Assembly: GCF_900109545.1 (NCBI RefSeq)
Contig: NZ_FOAP01000013.1
Coordinates: 62,001-126,000 of the forward strand
Direction of reading: 5' to 3'
Length of the DNA stretch: 64,000 nt
From: Stigmatella aurantiaca
GTDB taxonomy: Bacteria; Myxococcota; Myxococcia; Myxococcales; Myxococcaceae
Positions 1 through 9,284 of this stretch are shown piece after piece (the first letter of the stretch is position 1; each line of letters begins with the position of its first letter). A program made the translations under genes and the position numbers. The notes beneath the pieces were generated by a model, which was given only the letters and a program-made list of their open reading frames with translations, was not told the DNA's origin and ran no database searches.

Positions 1-840
1 TCGCGTTCGGCGAGCAGCTCGCGCTCGGTTGGCAGCTCTCAGTCCTCGCAGTCGAGCCGTTCGGTTTCCAGTGCCACCAGCGTCGGCGCCACGGCGAAGA
101 CGGCGGCGCGCACGGCCACGGGCCACAGCAGCCAGAGCAGCTTCACGGCGTCGAGCACCCAGCCGGGCAGGACGGCCGCGGGCTCGATGAAGAACGGCGC
201 GCGCGGTGCGGATGTGGCCTCGCTCCAGGACAAGCTCCGCTCCGCGGGCTTCGACCCGGGCCGCAGCGACGGCGTGTTCGGCCCGCGCACGGAGCGCGCG
301 GTGCGCGACTTCCAGCGCTCCCAGGGGCTGCAGTCCGATGGCATCGTGGGCCGCCGGACGTCCGGGGCGCTCAACGGCGCCGACCGCATGGAGGGGGGCC
401 GCCCCGCCGCCGGTGGCGTCAACGGCACGGCGCGCCTCAACAACCAGCCTGACGGCCGTGGCATGACCACCGGCTCCATCACGGTGAACGGCAACACGTA
501 CCAGTTCAACTCCGGCTCGGGCCGGCTCTTCTCGACGCCGGAGGGCACCTACCGGGTGACGGCGCACCGCAACAGCCGCTCCGAGAACGCCTTCGTGCGC
601 GACGGGGTCGGCTTCAGCTTCCGCATGGAGGATGCGCGCCGTCCCAACTCCGACGCGATGTACGACCCGCGCGCGGGCCGTGACCGCACGGCGCTGCGCA
701 TCCACCCGGACGGTGGCGCGCGGGGCACCGCGGGCTGCATCGGCGTGGTGGGCGATGCGGCGACGATGCGCCAGTTCCGCGATGACATGAACGCGGAGCT
801 GCGCCGCAACGGCGGCTCGTACACGCTCCGCGTGCAGTAG
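1..840 (+). CDS. Peptidoglycan-binding / L,D-transpeptidase-like protein (5' partial)
   Basis: The frame is open from the first base, so the N-terminus lies outside the window; 279 residues are visible. The first 60 are a Ser/Thr/Ala-rich linker of low complexity. A PG_binding_1 domain follows (about 64-120; the DGVFGPRTERAVRDFQ core is clear). A C-terminal domain (about 155-279) carries RIHPDGG then GTAGCIG, with His at about 235 and Cys at about 246. This matches the His/Cys catalytic signature of YkuD or Tlde1-type L,D-transpeptidase folds, although the usual final Arg after the Cys is not obvious. The inferred role is cell-wall crosslinking or remodelling in the periplasm. A secreted cell-wall effector is an alternative, because Tlde1 proteins are close in pattern. 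No signal peptide can be judged. Confidence 0.75.
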   Translation, partial: SRSASSSRSVGSSQSSQSSRSVSSATSVGATAKTAARTATGHSSQSSFTASSTQPGRTAAGSMKNGARGADVASLQDKLRSAGFDPGRSDGVFGPRTERAVRDFQRSQGLQSDGIVGRRTSGALNGADRMEGGRPAAGGVNGTARLNNQPDGRGMTTGSITVNGNTYQFNSGSGRLFSTPEGTYRVTAHRNSRSENAFVRDGVGFSFRMEDARRPNSDAMYDPRAGRDRTALRIHPDGGARGTAGCIGVVGDAATMRQFRDDMNAELRRNGGSYTLRVQ

Positions 841-873
841 CGCACCCGGCGGCCCACTCCGCTTCGTGTGGTC

Positions 874-1485
874 TCAGGGCTTCGGCGTGGGGGGCTGCTT
901 GCGGAAGACCACGGTGAGGTTGTTGCTGGGCATGTCGACACTGCGCTCGTGAACGAGGCCCTGCTGGAGCGCCTCCTGCGTGACGGCACCCAGCTCGCGC
1001 ACGCCCCACGCAGGGTCCCGCTCGCGCAGCGAGGCATCGAAGGCGAGGTTGCTGGGCGCGGTGGCACGGCCCTCGACGAAGAAGGGGCCGTAGAAGACGA
1101 GCCGTCCGCCGGGGGGCAGGATGCGGGCGGCGCCCCGGAGGAGTCCCTGGCAGGAACTCCACGGGGAGATGTGGATCATATTGACGCAGAGGATGGCGTC
1201 CGCGAAGTCCACGGGCCAGGTGTCCGCGGTGGCATCGAGCCGCAGGGGCTCCCGGAGGTTGGGCAGGGCCGCCTCGCTGCGCCAGGCCGCGATGCTCTCC
1301 AGCGCTTCCGGATCCGCATCCGTGGGTTGCCAGGAGAGCCCCGGGAAGGCCTGAGCGAAGAAGACGGCATGCTGCCCGGTGCCGCTGGCCACCTCCAGCA
1401 AGGTGCCCTGCGGGGGGAGCACCTCGCGCAGCACGGCGAGGAGGGGCTCACGGTTGCGCTCGGTGGCGGGGGCGTGGCGTTTCAT
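874..1485 (-). CDS. DUF938 family SAM-dependent methyltransferase-like protein
   Basis: A protein of 203 aa. Near the N-terminus the segment TLLEVASGTGQHAVFFAQ is a class I methyltransferase motif I (E-x-SGTGQH), and AILCVNMIHISPW corresponds to motif IV. The whole reads as the DUF938 family, which has a methyltransferase fold but no established substrate that I know of. The frame could start 27 bp further upstream, but the ATG at 1485 is preceded by AAGGGGG at good spacing. That start also leaves 7 bp between this gene and the membrane protein upstream (1493-1924), with which it probably forms a co-transcribed unit. Confidence 0.8.
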   Translation of the reverse strand: MKRHAPATERNREPLLAVLREVLPPQGTLLEVASGTGQHAVFFAQAFPGLSWQPTDADPEALESIAAWRSEAALPNLREPLRLDATADTWPVDFADAILCVNMIHISPWSSCQGLLRGAARILPPGGRLVFYGPFFVEGRATAPSNLAFDASLRERDPAWGVRELGAVTQEALQQGLVHERSVDMPSNNLTVVFRKQPPTPKP

Positions 1486-1492
1486 GGCCCCC

Positions 1493-1924
1493 TTATCGCA
1501 CGCCGCCTGCAACAGGGCTTGCCTGGACTGCTGCCGAAGACCGGGCCCACAGCGTCAGCACCGCCGCGAGAATGGCCGGAAGCGTGACCGCGGGGAAATC
1601 ACGCGCGAGCGCCGAGGGCCCGCAGATGCCCACCGCCACTTCCCAGACGTGAAAGAGGGCATGGCCCCAGAGCCAGAGCGTGGCCGCGCCCCAGAGGAAG
1701 AGCCGCGCTTGCGGCCGCGCGGCGCCCACGAGGAACGCGGTGCCAATGAACAGGAAGACCAGCCCGATGTCGCGCACGAAGTGCTGGTTGAACGGGCCCG
1801 TCGAGATGACGCCCGGCACCGCCAGGTACCAGGTGCCGGGGGCCACGAGCATGAAGAGGCCGTTGGCCGCCATGGAGAGGCCAAGCAGCACCGCGGTGGC
1901 GATACAGATTTTCGTGAGGTTCAT
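1493..1924 (-). CDS. Small integral membrane protein
   Basis: A protein of 143 aa with about four hydrophobic segments: an N-terminal one (about 5-28), one near 45-65, one at about 70-90 and one at about 105-125. A central FVRDIG followed by a hydrophobic helix, and WGHALFHVWE in the third helix, resemble small DoxX/DUF4345-like membrane proteins, but I cannot assign a family firmly. It sits between an NAD(P)-binding protein gene (9 bp upstream) and the DUF938 gene (7 bp downstream), all on the same strand, so the three probably form one operon. No function is proposed. Confidence 0.7.
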   Translation of the reverse strand: MNLTKICIATAVLLGLSMAANGLFMLVAPGTWYLAVPGVISTGPFNQHFVRDIGLVFLFIGTAFLVGAARPQARLFLWGAATLWLWGHALFHVWEVAVGICGPSALARDFPAVTLPAILAAVLTLWARSSAAVQASPVAGGVR

Positions 1925-1933
1925 CGTGGCGCC

Positions 1934-2689
1934 TCAGGCCTGAAGGGTGGAACGGGTGAGCCACTCCTCGAAGCGGCTCGGCATGATGCGGGCGCCCGGG
2001 CCGGGCGTGAGCGAGCGGTCGTCGAGTGGGATGCCGAAGTAGGACGCCTGCGAATCGACGGTGATTGGGCGCGGGTCCTTGTGCGCGGTCAGCCAGCGGG
2101 TGACGAACTCCGAGAGGGGACGCTTCTCCGGGCCTGCGATTTCGACCATCCCGTTCACAGGCTCCGCGAGCGCCACGCTGGCCAGCGCCGCCGCCACATC
2201 CTCGGCCGCGAGCGGCTGTAGCAAGGCGGGAGACAGGCGGACCGTGCCGCCGTGGCTTCCGGCCTCCGCGATGCTGCCCAGGAACTCGAAGAACTGCGTG
2301 GCGCGCACGATCGTGTGGGGGACCGGCGAGGCCTGGATGAGCGCTTCCTGCGCCAGCTTGGCGCGGAAGTAACCCGCGCCCTGCATGCGCTCGGTGCCGA
2401 CGACCGACAGCGCGACGTGATGCCGGACACCGGCGGCCTTCCCGGCCGCCAGGAGGTTGCGGCTGGAGGTCTCGAAAAAGGCCATGACCGCCGTGTCCTC
2501 GAACGAGGGCGAGTTGGCCACGTCCACGACCACCTGCGCGCCGGCCAGTGCCTCCTGGAGCCCCTCCCCGGAGAGGGCGTTGACCCCCGTGGAGGGGGAG
2601 GCGGCGATCACCTCATGGTTCAGCGCGCGAAGCCGGGTGACGAGCTTCGTGCCGATCAGCCCCGAGCCTCCGATGACGACGATCTTCAT
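1934..2689 (-). CDS. NAD(P)-binding NmrA-like / SDR-type protein
   Basis: A protein of 251 aa starting with the Rossmann motif VVIGGSGLIGTKLV (GGxGxxG), followed by a predicted nucleotide-binding beta-alpha-beta. There is no YxxxK catalytic pair. The pattern (VDVANSPSFEDTAV, HHVALSVVGTERMQ, FRAKLAQEALI, TIVRATQFFEF) is that of atypical SDRs of the NmrA/NAD-dependent epimerase group. These act as redox-sensing or quinone-reductase-like proteins, so a true enzyme activity is uncertain. It is the first gene of a probable three-gene unit with the membrane protein and the DUF938 protein, separated from the former by 9 bp. Confidence 0.8.
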   Translation of the reverse strand: MKIVVIGGSGLIGTKLVTRLRALNHEVIAASPSTGVNALSGEGLQEALAGAQVVVDVANSPSFEDTAVMAFFETSSRNLLAAGKAAGVRHHVALSVVGTERMQGAGYFRAKLAQEALIQASPVPHTIVRATQFFEFLGSIAEAGSHGGTVRLSPALLQPLAAEDVAAALASVALAEPVNGMVEIAGPEKRPLSEFVTRWLTAHKDPRPITVDSQASYFGIPLDDRSLTPGPGARIMPSRFEEWLTRSTLQA

Positions 2690-2817
2690 GGATGTTCTCC
2701 CGTGTCCTCATGGCCGAGGGCCCACCGGCGGTGCCGGTCCCTCGGTTTTGACCCGAAGACGAGGGGGCACCTCCGCGTGTGACAGGCCGTGCCGGAATCT
2801 TTTCGGGGAGGCCTGCT

Positions 2818-5097
2818 TCAGTCCCGCAGCCGCGCGGCGAGGCGCGTGAAGCGCTTCTGGGTCTCCCCATTGCGCACCGCGATTCCCAGCGCCTTCCGGC
2901 TTCCCACCAGCACCACCAGCTTCCTGCCGCGCGTCACACCGGTGTAGAGCAGGTTGCGCTGCAGGAGCGTGTAGTGCTGCGTGTGCAGGGGCAGCACCAC
3001 ACACGGGTACTCGCTGCCTTGCGATTTGTGCACGCTCGTGGCGTAGGCGAGCACCAGCTCGTCGAGGTCCCCCCAGGCGTAGTCCACCGGCCGCCCGTCG
3101 TAGCGCACCACCAGCGCCTGCTCCTCCCGGTCGATGGACTCCACCCTCCCGATGTCTCCGTTGAAGACGCCGAGCTCGTAGTTGTTGCGCACCTGCATCA
3201 CCTTGTCGCCCACCCGGAACGTCCGGCTGCCCCGGGCGAGCTCCTCCCCGGAGGGGTTCAGGTGCTCCTGGAGCGCGGTGTTGAGGCTCGCGGTGCCGAT
3301 GAGGCCCCGGTTCATCGGGACGAGCACCTGCACCTCGTCCACCGGGTGCAGCCCGAAGCGGCGCGGAATGCGCTCCTTCACCAGCGTCTTGAGGGCCGCG
3401 AGGATGGCCTCGGGCTCCTCCTTCTCGATGAAGTAGAAGTCGGCCAGCGCGTCCGCGGGGGGCTCCTGGGGCATCTCCCCCTGGTTGATGCGGTGGGCAT
3501 TGGTGATGATGAGGCTCGCCTGGGCCTGGCGGAAGATGTGCTTCAGCCGCACCACCGGCACATGCCCGGAGGCGATGATGTCCTGGAGGACGCTCCCCGG
3601 CCCCACACTCGGCAGCTGATCCACGTCCCCCACGAGCAGCAGCTGGCAGTGGGGAGGCAGCGCCTTGAGCACGTTGAGCATGAGCACGGTGTCCACCATG
3701 GACACCTCGTCGAGCACCAGCACGTCGGCCTGGAGTGGGTTGTTCCGGTCTCGGAGGAAGCCGTGGGTACGGGGGTTGTATTCGAGCAGCCGGTGGATGG
3801 TCTCCGCTTCCCGCCCCGTCGTCTCCCCCAGCCGCTTGGCCGCGCGCCCGGTGGGCGCCGAGAGCAGGATGCGGCGCTCCTTCTTCTCCAGGATGGAGAG
3901 GAGGACGTTGACCAGCGTCGTCTTCCCGGTGCCCGGGCCGCCGGTGATGACCAGTACCTTGGAGACCATCGCCTGCCGCACCGCCTCCTTCTGCTCGGGT
4001 GCCAGCGAGAGGCCCTGGCGGCCCTCGGCCCAGGCAATGGCCCGCTCCACGTCCATCTCCAGGGGCCGCGCGGGCCAGGCGTGGAGCGCCTTGAGGAGGT
4101 TGGCGACCCCGAGCTCCGAGACGTGGAGGGCTCTCAGGTACACCGCCTCGCAGGCATCCTCGGGGCGGGGGTGGGCCAGGGCGCTGGCCCCCTCCACGGC
4201 GATGTACTCGGCGGCATCGAGCCGGGTGATGGCCGCCTCCACGAGCGGGGGCGTGACTTCCAGCAGCTCCACCGTGCGCGCGGTGAGCTTCTCGCGCGGC
4301 GCGTAGAGGTGGCCGTCCTCGGAGAACTCGCGGAGCACGTGCAACACCCCCGCCTCGGCGCGCTTCGGCGAGTCGGAGGGCACGCCGAGCGACTGGGCGA
4401 TGCGGTCGGCGGTGCGAAAGCCGATGCCGTACACGTCGATGGCCAGCCGGTAGGGGTTGTCCCGCACGACGTCAATCGCCCGGGCGCCGTACTGCTTGTA
4501 GACCTTCACCGCGAAGCTGGCCGGCACCTCGTGGGATTGCAGGAAGACCATCACCTGGCGGATGTCACGCTGCTCGGCCCAGGTCTCGCACAGGAGCTTG
4601 CGGCGCTTCTCCCCGAAGCCTTTCACCTCCGCCAACCGCTCGGGCTTCGAGTCGATGATGTCCAGCGTCTCCATGCCGAAGTGCGCCACCAGGCGCTTGG
4701 CCATGGCCGGGCCCACGCCCTTCACCAGCCCGCTGCCGAGGTACTTCTCGATGCCCACCAGCGTCGCAGGCTTCACCGTCGCGAAGGAGAGGACCCGGAA
4801 CTGCTCCCCGTACTTGCGGTCCTGCACCCACTGTCCGGTGAGGCGCAGGGACTCCCCGGGCTGGACACCCAGGAGGTTGCCCACCGCGGTGATGGGCTCC
4901 TTGCGTCCGGAGACCACCACCCGCACCACGCTCCAGGCGGCCTCCTCGTTGGTATAGGTGACGCGCTCGAGGCTTCCCTCCAGGGTGAGCGTGGGGCGCG
5001 CATGGGCATCGCGGCTTCCAGGGCTCCCTTCCCGCGTGGAGGGCAGGAGGCCCGCCCCGTCGGCGGCGTAGACCGAGGAGGGACGGGAGGCGGACAT
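2818..5097 (-). CDS. recD2: RecD2-type ATP-dependent 5'-3' DNA helicase
   Basis: A protein of 759 aa from the ATG at 5097. The frame stays open for 38 more codons, but that extension is poor in recognisable sequence and runs into the intergenic region. In order: an OB-like N-terminal domain, tandem helix-hairpin-helix motifs (LVKGVGPAMAKRLV and AEVKGFGEKRRKLL), Walker A VITGGPGTGKTTLVN at about residue 385, Walker B DVLVLDEVSMVD, and late UvrD_C-2 motifs ending YATSVHKSQGSEYPCVVLPL. This is the SF1B helicase family RecD2, which works outside RecBCD in DNA repair and replication-fork processing. Length and motif set are normal for the family. It is divergent from the hybrid kinase gene at 5268. 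Confidence 0.93.
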   Translation of the reverse strand: MSASRPSSVYAADGAGLLPSTREGSPGSRDAHARPTLTLEGSLERVTYTNEEAAWSVVRVVVSGRKEPITAVGNLLGVQPGESLRLTGQWVQDRKYGEQFRVLSFATVKPATLVGIEKYLGSGLVKGVGPAMAKRLVAHFGMETLDIIDSKPERLAEVKGFGEKRRKLLCETWAEQRDIRQVMVFLQSHEVPASFAVKVYKQYGARAIDVVRDNPYRLAIDVYGIGFRTADRIAQSLGVPSDSPKRAEAGVLHVLREFSEDGHLYAPREKLTARTVELLEVTPPLVEAAITRLDAAEYIAVEGASALAHPRPEDACEAVYLRALHVSELGVANLLKALHAWPARPLEMDVERAIAWAEGRQGLSLAPEQKEAVRQAMVSKVLVITGGPGTGKTTLVNVLLSILEKKERRILLSAPTGRAAKRLGETTGREAETIHRLLEYNPRTHGFLRDRNNPLQADVLVLDEVSMVDTVLMLNVLKALPPHCQLLLVGDVDQLPSVGPGSVLQDIIASGHVPVVRLKHIFRQAQASLIITNAHRINQGEMPQEPPADALADFYFIEKEEPEAILAALKTLVKERIPRRFGLHPVDEVQVLVPMNRGLIGTASLNTALQEHLNPSGEELARGSRTFRVGDKVMQVRNNYELGVFNGDIGRVESIDREEQALVVRYDGRPVDYAWGDLDELVLAYATSVHKSQGSEYPCVVLPLHTQHYTLLQRNLLYTGVTRGRKLVVLVGSRKALGIAVRNGETQKRFTRLAARLRD

Positions 5098-5267
5098 AGC
5101 GCTGGAAATTATCAGGGAGCGGGCCCCCAAGGCAGTGAAAGACCCGGGGCCGTTGAAGGGCAGGATGCCGAGGAGGCGGCCGGCCAGGCGGCCGCGGAAT
5201 GCCTTGTGCATCCTGCATTTCGGGATAGTGGCAGCCTGTCCCTGCGGCTAAATGGTGCTCCGTCTAT

Positions 5268-8200
5268 GTGGAGAGCGTTGCCTTGACATCGAAGGATCAG
5301 CAGCAGGAACCCTACGGCGACATCTTTGTTGGCGACGGCGAGATGGCCAAGCTGATGCGGGCCCACGACTGGGCCTCCACGTCCTTGGGCCCGCCGGACC
5401 GTTGGCCGAACGCGCTGAAGGTGGCCCTTCGGCTGCTGCTCACCTCGCGGTTCGAGATGTGGTTGGGTTGGGGCCCCGACATCCACTTCTTCTACAACGA
5501 TGCCTACCGGCCGACGCTGGGCGTCAAGCACCCGAAGTCGCTCGGGATGCCGACCCGGCTCCTGTGGGCCGAGATCTGGGACGACATCAAGGACCGCCTG
5601 CAGACCGTCTACGAGCGGGGAGAGGCGACCTGGGACCGGGCCCTGCTGCTGATCCTGCACCGCAACGGCTATCCCGAGGAGACCTATCACACCTTCTCCT
5701 ATAGCCCGCTGCTCGGCGACAGCGGCAAGGTGGGAGGGGTGTTCTGCGCCGTCTCGGAAGAGACGGACCGGGTGATCAGCGAGCGCCGCCTGGGGTCGCT
5801 GCGCACGCTGGCCTCCCGGCTTGCTCCGGCCTCGAGCCGGGCCGAGGTGCTCGACGCGGTCCGGGAGGGGCTCGGCGGCAATCTGCACGATCTCCCCTTC
5901 AGCCTGACCTATCTGTTCGACGCGGAGGGCCAGGGGCACCTGGCCTGCGCGACCGGGATTGAGCCCGGCCATGGCTGCGCGCCCGCGACCCTGGCCCCCC
6001 GTGGCGGCATCTGGGACCTGAGCTCCATCTGGGCCGGCGAGGCCCACGTGACGGCGGACCTCTGCGACTGCGAGGCCCTGCCGACGGGCGCCTGGAACCG
6101 GCCTCCGGCCACCGCCGCGGTGCTTCCGCTGATCGGCCAGGGGGGGGAGCGCCCGCGAGGAGCGATGATCGTCGGGCTGAACCCCTACCGCCCGGTGGAC
6201 GAGAGCTATGTGCCGTTCCTGAAGCTCCTGGTGGGGCAGGTGGCGTCCAGCCTGGCCAGTGCCGAGGCGCACGAAGCCGCGCGCCAGCGGGCCGCGGCGC
6301 TGACAGAGGCCGTGGAGCTGCGCCAGAAGGCGGCCGAGGTCCTGCGCCAGGCCAATGCGCAGCTGACCTCCGAGGTCGAGCTGCGCACCCAGGAGCGCGA
6401 CCGCTTCCGCGCGCTGTTCCAGCAGGCGCCCAGCTTCATGTGCATCCTGTCCGGCCCGGACCACGTGTTCGAGCTGGTCAATGACGCCTACCTGCAGCTG
6501 GTCGGCCATCGTGACTTGAACGGCCTTCCGGTGCGCAAGGCCCTGCCGGAGATCCAAGGCCAGGGCTTCTTCGAGCTGCTGGATGGGGTCTATACGAAGG
6601 GCGAGGCCTTCGTGGGCCGCAACATGCCGGTGATGATCCAGCGCACGCGCGGCGGTGCGTTGGAGGAGCGTTTCGTCAACCTCGTCTATCAGCCGATCCT
6701 GGCGCCGGACGGCAAAGTGTCCGGCATCTTCGTCGACGGCTACGACGTCACGCACCAGAAGCGCGCCGAAGAGCAACTGCAGCACCTGAACCAGACGCTC
6801 GAGCAGCGGGTCGCGGCGCGCACGGACGAGCTGGCGGACGCGCTCGATCGCCTGCGGCGGGAGGCGGCCGAACGGCGGGAGATGGAGGCGGCGCTCCGCC
6901 AGGCCCAGAAGATCGAGGCCCTCGGCAAACTCACGGGGGGCGTCGCCCATGACTTCAACAACCTCCTGCAGGTGATCAGCGGAAACCTGCAGCTGCTGGC
7001 GAAGGACATCACCGGCAACGCCCGGGCCGAAACCCGCGTACAGAACGCCCTGGCCGGGGTGGCACGAGGCTCGAAGCTGGCCTCGCAGCTCCTGGCCTTC
7101 GGCCGCCGTCAGCCGCTGGAGCCCAAGGTGGTGCACCTGGGCCGCCTGCTGAAGAACATGGATGATCTGCTGCGGCGGGCGCTGGGCGAGGACATCGAGA
7201 TCGAAACCGTGGTCTCGGGTGGGCTGTGGAACACCCTGGTCGACCCGAATCAGATCGAGAACGCCATCCTCAACCTGGCGATCAACGCCCGGGACGCCAT
7301 GCAGCACGGGGGCCGGCTGACGATCGAGGCGGGCAACGCCCAGCTGGACGACGAGTACGCGCGCCAGCACGAGGAGGTGAAGCCCGGTCAATATGTGATG
7401 ATCGCCGTCACCGACACCGGCTCTGGAATCCCTGCGGACATCCTGGAGCGCGTGTTCGAGCCCTTCTTCAGCACCAAGCCGGAAGGGAAAGGGACCGGTC
7501 TGGGGCTCTCGATGGTCCACGGACTGGTCAAGCAGTCCGGCGGCCATATCAAGATCTACAGCGAGGTCGGCGAGGGCACGACCATCAAGCTGTACCTGCC
7601 GCGTGTCGCCCAGAGCGAGGACGTTCTCACCGACATCAGCAAGGCGCCGGTGCGCGGCGGGACCGAGACCATCCTGGTGGCTGAGGACGACGACGACGTG
7701 CGGGAGACCGCGGTCGGCCTGCTCTCCGAGCTCGGCTACCGGGTGCTCAAGGCCCGGGATGCGGCCAGCGCCCTGAGCGTCATCGACAGCGGAATCCCGG
7801 TCGACCTTCTGTTCACGGACGTGGTGATGCCCGGCCCGCTGCGGAGCCCGGAACTCGCCCGCAAGGCCAAGGAGCGCCTCCCGCATATCGGGGTGCTGTT
7901 CACCTCGGGCTACACCGAGAATGCCATCGTCCACCACGGGCGGCTGGACGCGGGGGTGGAGCTGCTCTCCAAGCCCTACACGCGCGAGGCCCTGGCCCGG
8001 AAGGTGCGGCACGTGCTGGGCAACGAGGCGCAGCACCGGCTGGTCAAGCAGCAGCGGACGGAGGAGCCCGCCCCGGTCCCGGCGGTGGAGGACGTGCCAC
8101 GCCGCCTCACGATCGTGCTGGTCGAGGACGACGCGCTCATCCGTTCGAACACGGCCGAGCACCTGATGGAGCAGGGGCACGTGGTGGTGGAGGCCCAGGA

Positions 8201-8474
8201 CGCCACGAGCGCGCTCACCGCGCTTGCCGCCCACCCGGCCGACGTGCTCCTGACCGACGTGGGGCTGCCGGGGCGCTCGGGCGCGGAGCTGGCGCGCGAG
8301 GCGGCCGCCCGCTGGCCACACTTGAGGGTGATCTTCGCCAGCGGTGACGACGCGGGATTGGTGGAGTCAGGCTTGTCAGACGCCATGGTGCTGCTGAAGC
8401 CCTACACGCCCAAGGACCTGGCGGCAGCCCTGGACAAGGCATCGGTCCCGCGGACGAAGCGCAAGTCCTCCTGA
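5268..8474 (+). CDS. PAS-GAF-PAS hybrid histidine kinase with two receiver domains
   Basis: A protein of 1068 aa, cytosolic (no membrane segments). Domains in order: PAS (about 30-160), GAF-like (about 175-330), coiled coil (about 335-385), second PAS (about 385-505), short coiled coil, HisKA with the H-box GGVAHDFNNLLQVI (about 560), HATPase_c with the N box NLAINARDA and GTGLGLSMVHGL, then receiver 1 (about 795-912; EDDDD and FTDVVMPG) and receiver 2 (about 940-1055; VEDDA and LTDVGLPG). Both receivers keep the acidic pocket, the phospho-acceptor Asp and the Lys. The start used is GTG; a TTG 15 bp further on, better placed behind GGAG, is possible. There is no response regulator next to it, so the output is unknown. 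The style resembles alphaproteobacterial kinases. Confidence 0.9.
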   Translation: MESVALTSKDQQQEPYGDIFVGDGEMAKLMRAHDWASTSLGPPDRWPNALKVALRLLLTSRFEMWLGWGPDIHFFYNDAYRPTLGVKHPKSLGMPTRLLWAEIWDDIKDRLQTVYERGEATWDRALLLILHRNGYPEETYHTFSYSPLLGDSGKVGGVFCAVSEETDRVISERRLGSLRTLASRLAPASSRAEVLDAVREGLGGNLHDLPFSLTYLFDAEGQGHLACATGIEPGHGCAPATLAPRGGIWDLSSIWAGEAHVTADLCDCEALPTGAWNRPPATAAVLPLIGQGGERPRGAMIVGLNPYRPVDESYVPFLKLLVGQVASSLASAEAHEAARQRAAALTEAVELRQKAAEVLRQANAQLTSEVELRTQERDRFRALFQQAPSFMCILSGPDHVFELVNDAYLQLVGHRDLNGLPVRKALPEIQGQGFFELLDGVYTKGEAFVGRNMPVMIQRTRGGALEERFVNLVYQPILAPDGKVSGIFVDGYDVTHQKRAEEQLQHLNQTLEQRVAARTDELADALDRLRREAAERREMEAALRQAQKIEALGKLTGGVAHDFNNLLQVISGNLQLLAKDITGNARAETRVQNALAGVARGSKLASQLLAFGRRQPLEPKVVHLGRLLKNMDDLLRRALGEDIEIETVVSGGLWNTLVDPNQIENAILNLAINARDAMQHGGRLTIEAGNAQLDDEYARQHEEVKPGQYVMIAVTDTGSGIPADILERVFEPFFSTKPEGKGTGLGLSMVHGLVKQSGGHIKIYSEVGEGTTIKLYLPRVAQSEDVLTDISKAPVRGGTETILVAEDDDDVRETAVGLLSELGYRVLKARDAASALSVIDSGIPVDLLFTDVVMPGPLRSPELARKAKERLPHIGVLFTSGYTENAIVHHGRLDAGVELLSKPYTREALARKVRHVLGNEAQHRLVKQQRTEEPAPVPAVEDVPRRLTIVLVEDDALIRSNTAEHLMEQGHVVVEAQDATSALTALAAHPADVLLTDVGLPGRSGAELAREAAARWPHLRVIFASGDDAGLVESGLSDAMVLLKPYTPKDLAAALDKASVPRTKRKSS

Positions 8475-8483
8475 GCCGGGCTG

Positions 8484-9242
8484 CTAGAGCGAATAGCCGC
8501 CATCGCTGACCAGGCAGGTGCCGGTCACGAATCCCGTGTTCTCGGACAGCAGGAAGGCGATCTGCTCGGCGATCTCCTCGGGCTTGGCGAACCGGCCGAG
8601 CGGGGTGGCGGCCGAGGCCATGGCTTTGTACGCCGATTCTTCGCCCATCTTCTCGGCCATCTCCTTGAACATCGGCACCTCGGTCCAGATCCGCGTCTCG
8701 ACTCCTCCGGGAGCGATCGCGTTCACGCGGATGCGGCTGGGGGCGCCTTCCTTGGCGGCGACCCGGGCAAGCTGGATCACCGCCGACTTGGATGCCGCGT
8801 AAGCCGCGATCCCCGGCTCTGCCTTCACCCCAGCCACGGAGGCCGTCAGCACCACGGAGCCGCCGCGCCCGCCTTGCAGGAGCGCGCGCATGGCGGCTTG
8901 AAGCGTCAAGAACGCGCCATCGAGGTTGACTGACATGACCCGCCGCCATTCGGCCAAAGAGGTCTCGGCGATGGGACCGCTCGCCGCGATACCGGCATTC
9001 ACCAGCGCATGGGTGAGCCCGGTCAGGCCGGCGCCGGCCCAGAGCTGCTCGTCCGCCACGTCGCCGATGAGCACCTGCCGCTCGCACGGCAGCGAAGCGG
9101 CGAAGCCGCGCAGCCGGTCCTCGTCGCGGTCGACCAGGATCAGCTTCTTGGCGCCGCCCGCGGCGAGCCGGGTCGCGGCTGCGGCGCCGATGCCGGAAGC
9201 CGCGCCAGTGATGAGGATGGTGGCGTTCAGAAAGTCGTTCAT
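8484..9242 (-). CDS. Classical short-chain dehydrogenase/reductase
   Basis: A protein of 252 aa with all classical SDR signatures: cofactor motif ITGAASGIGAAAA near the N-terminus, the NAG motif (ALVNAGIAASG), catalytic Ser in VVLTASVAG, catalytic YAASK, and the IRVNAIAPGGVET segment. The Asp after the second beta strand (LILVDRDEDRL) predicts NAD+ preference. It would interconvert an alcohol and a ketone on an unknown small substrate in the cytosol. It is convergent with the hybrid kinase gene (9 bp between stops) and 42 bp downstream of the toroid-protein gene at 9285, on the same strand. Confidence 0.88.
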   Translation of the reverse strand: MNDFLNATILITGAASGIGAAAATRLAAGGAKKLILVDRDEDRLRGFAASLPCERQVLIGDVADEQLWAGAGLTGLTHALVNAGIAASGPIAETSLAEWRRVMSVNLDGAFLTLQAAMRALLQGGRGGSVVLTASVAGVKAEPGIAAYAASKSAVIQLARVAAKEGAPSRIRVNAIAPGGVETRIWTEVPMFKEMAEKMGEESAYKAMASAATPLGRFAKPEEIAEQIAFLLSENTGFVTGTCLVSDGGYSL

Positions 9243-9284
9243 GGCCAGACTGTAGCGGCTCGCAGGAGCAGGGCTAAGCCCGCT

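Noticed and set aside
5112-8321. Open frame of over 1000 codons on the minus strand opposite the hybrid kinase
   Set aside because: It is antisense to a protein with many intact domains and motifs, and its translation is His/Arg/Gly/Leu-rich without any domain. Long antisense frames are expected in GC-rich DNA.
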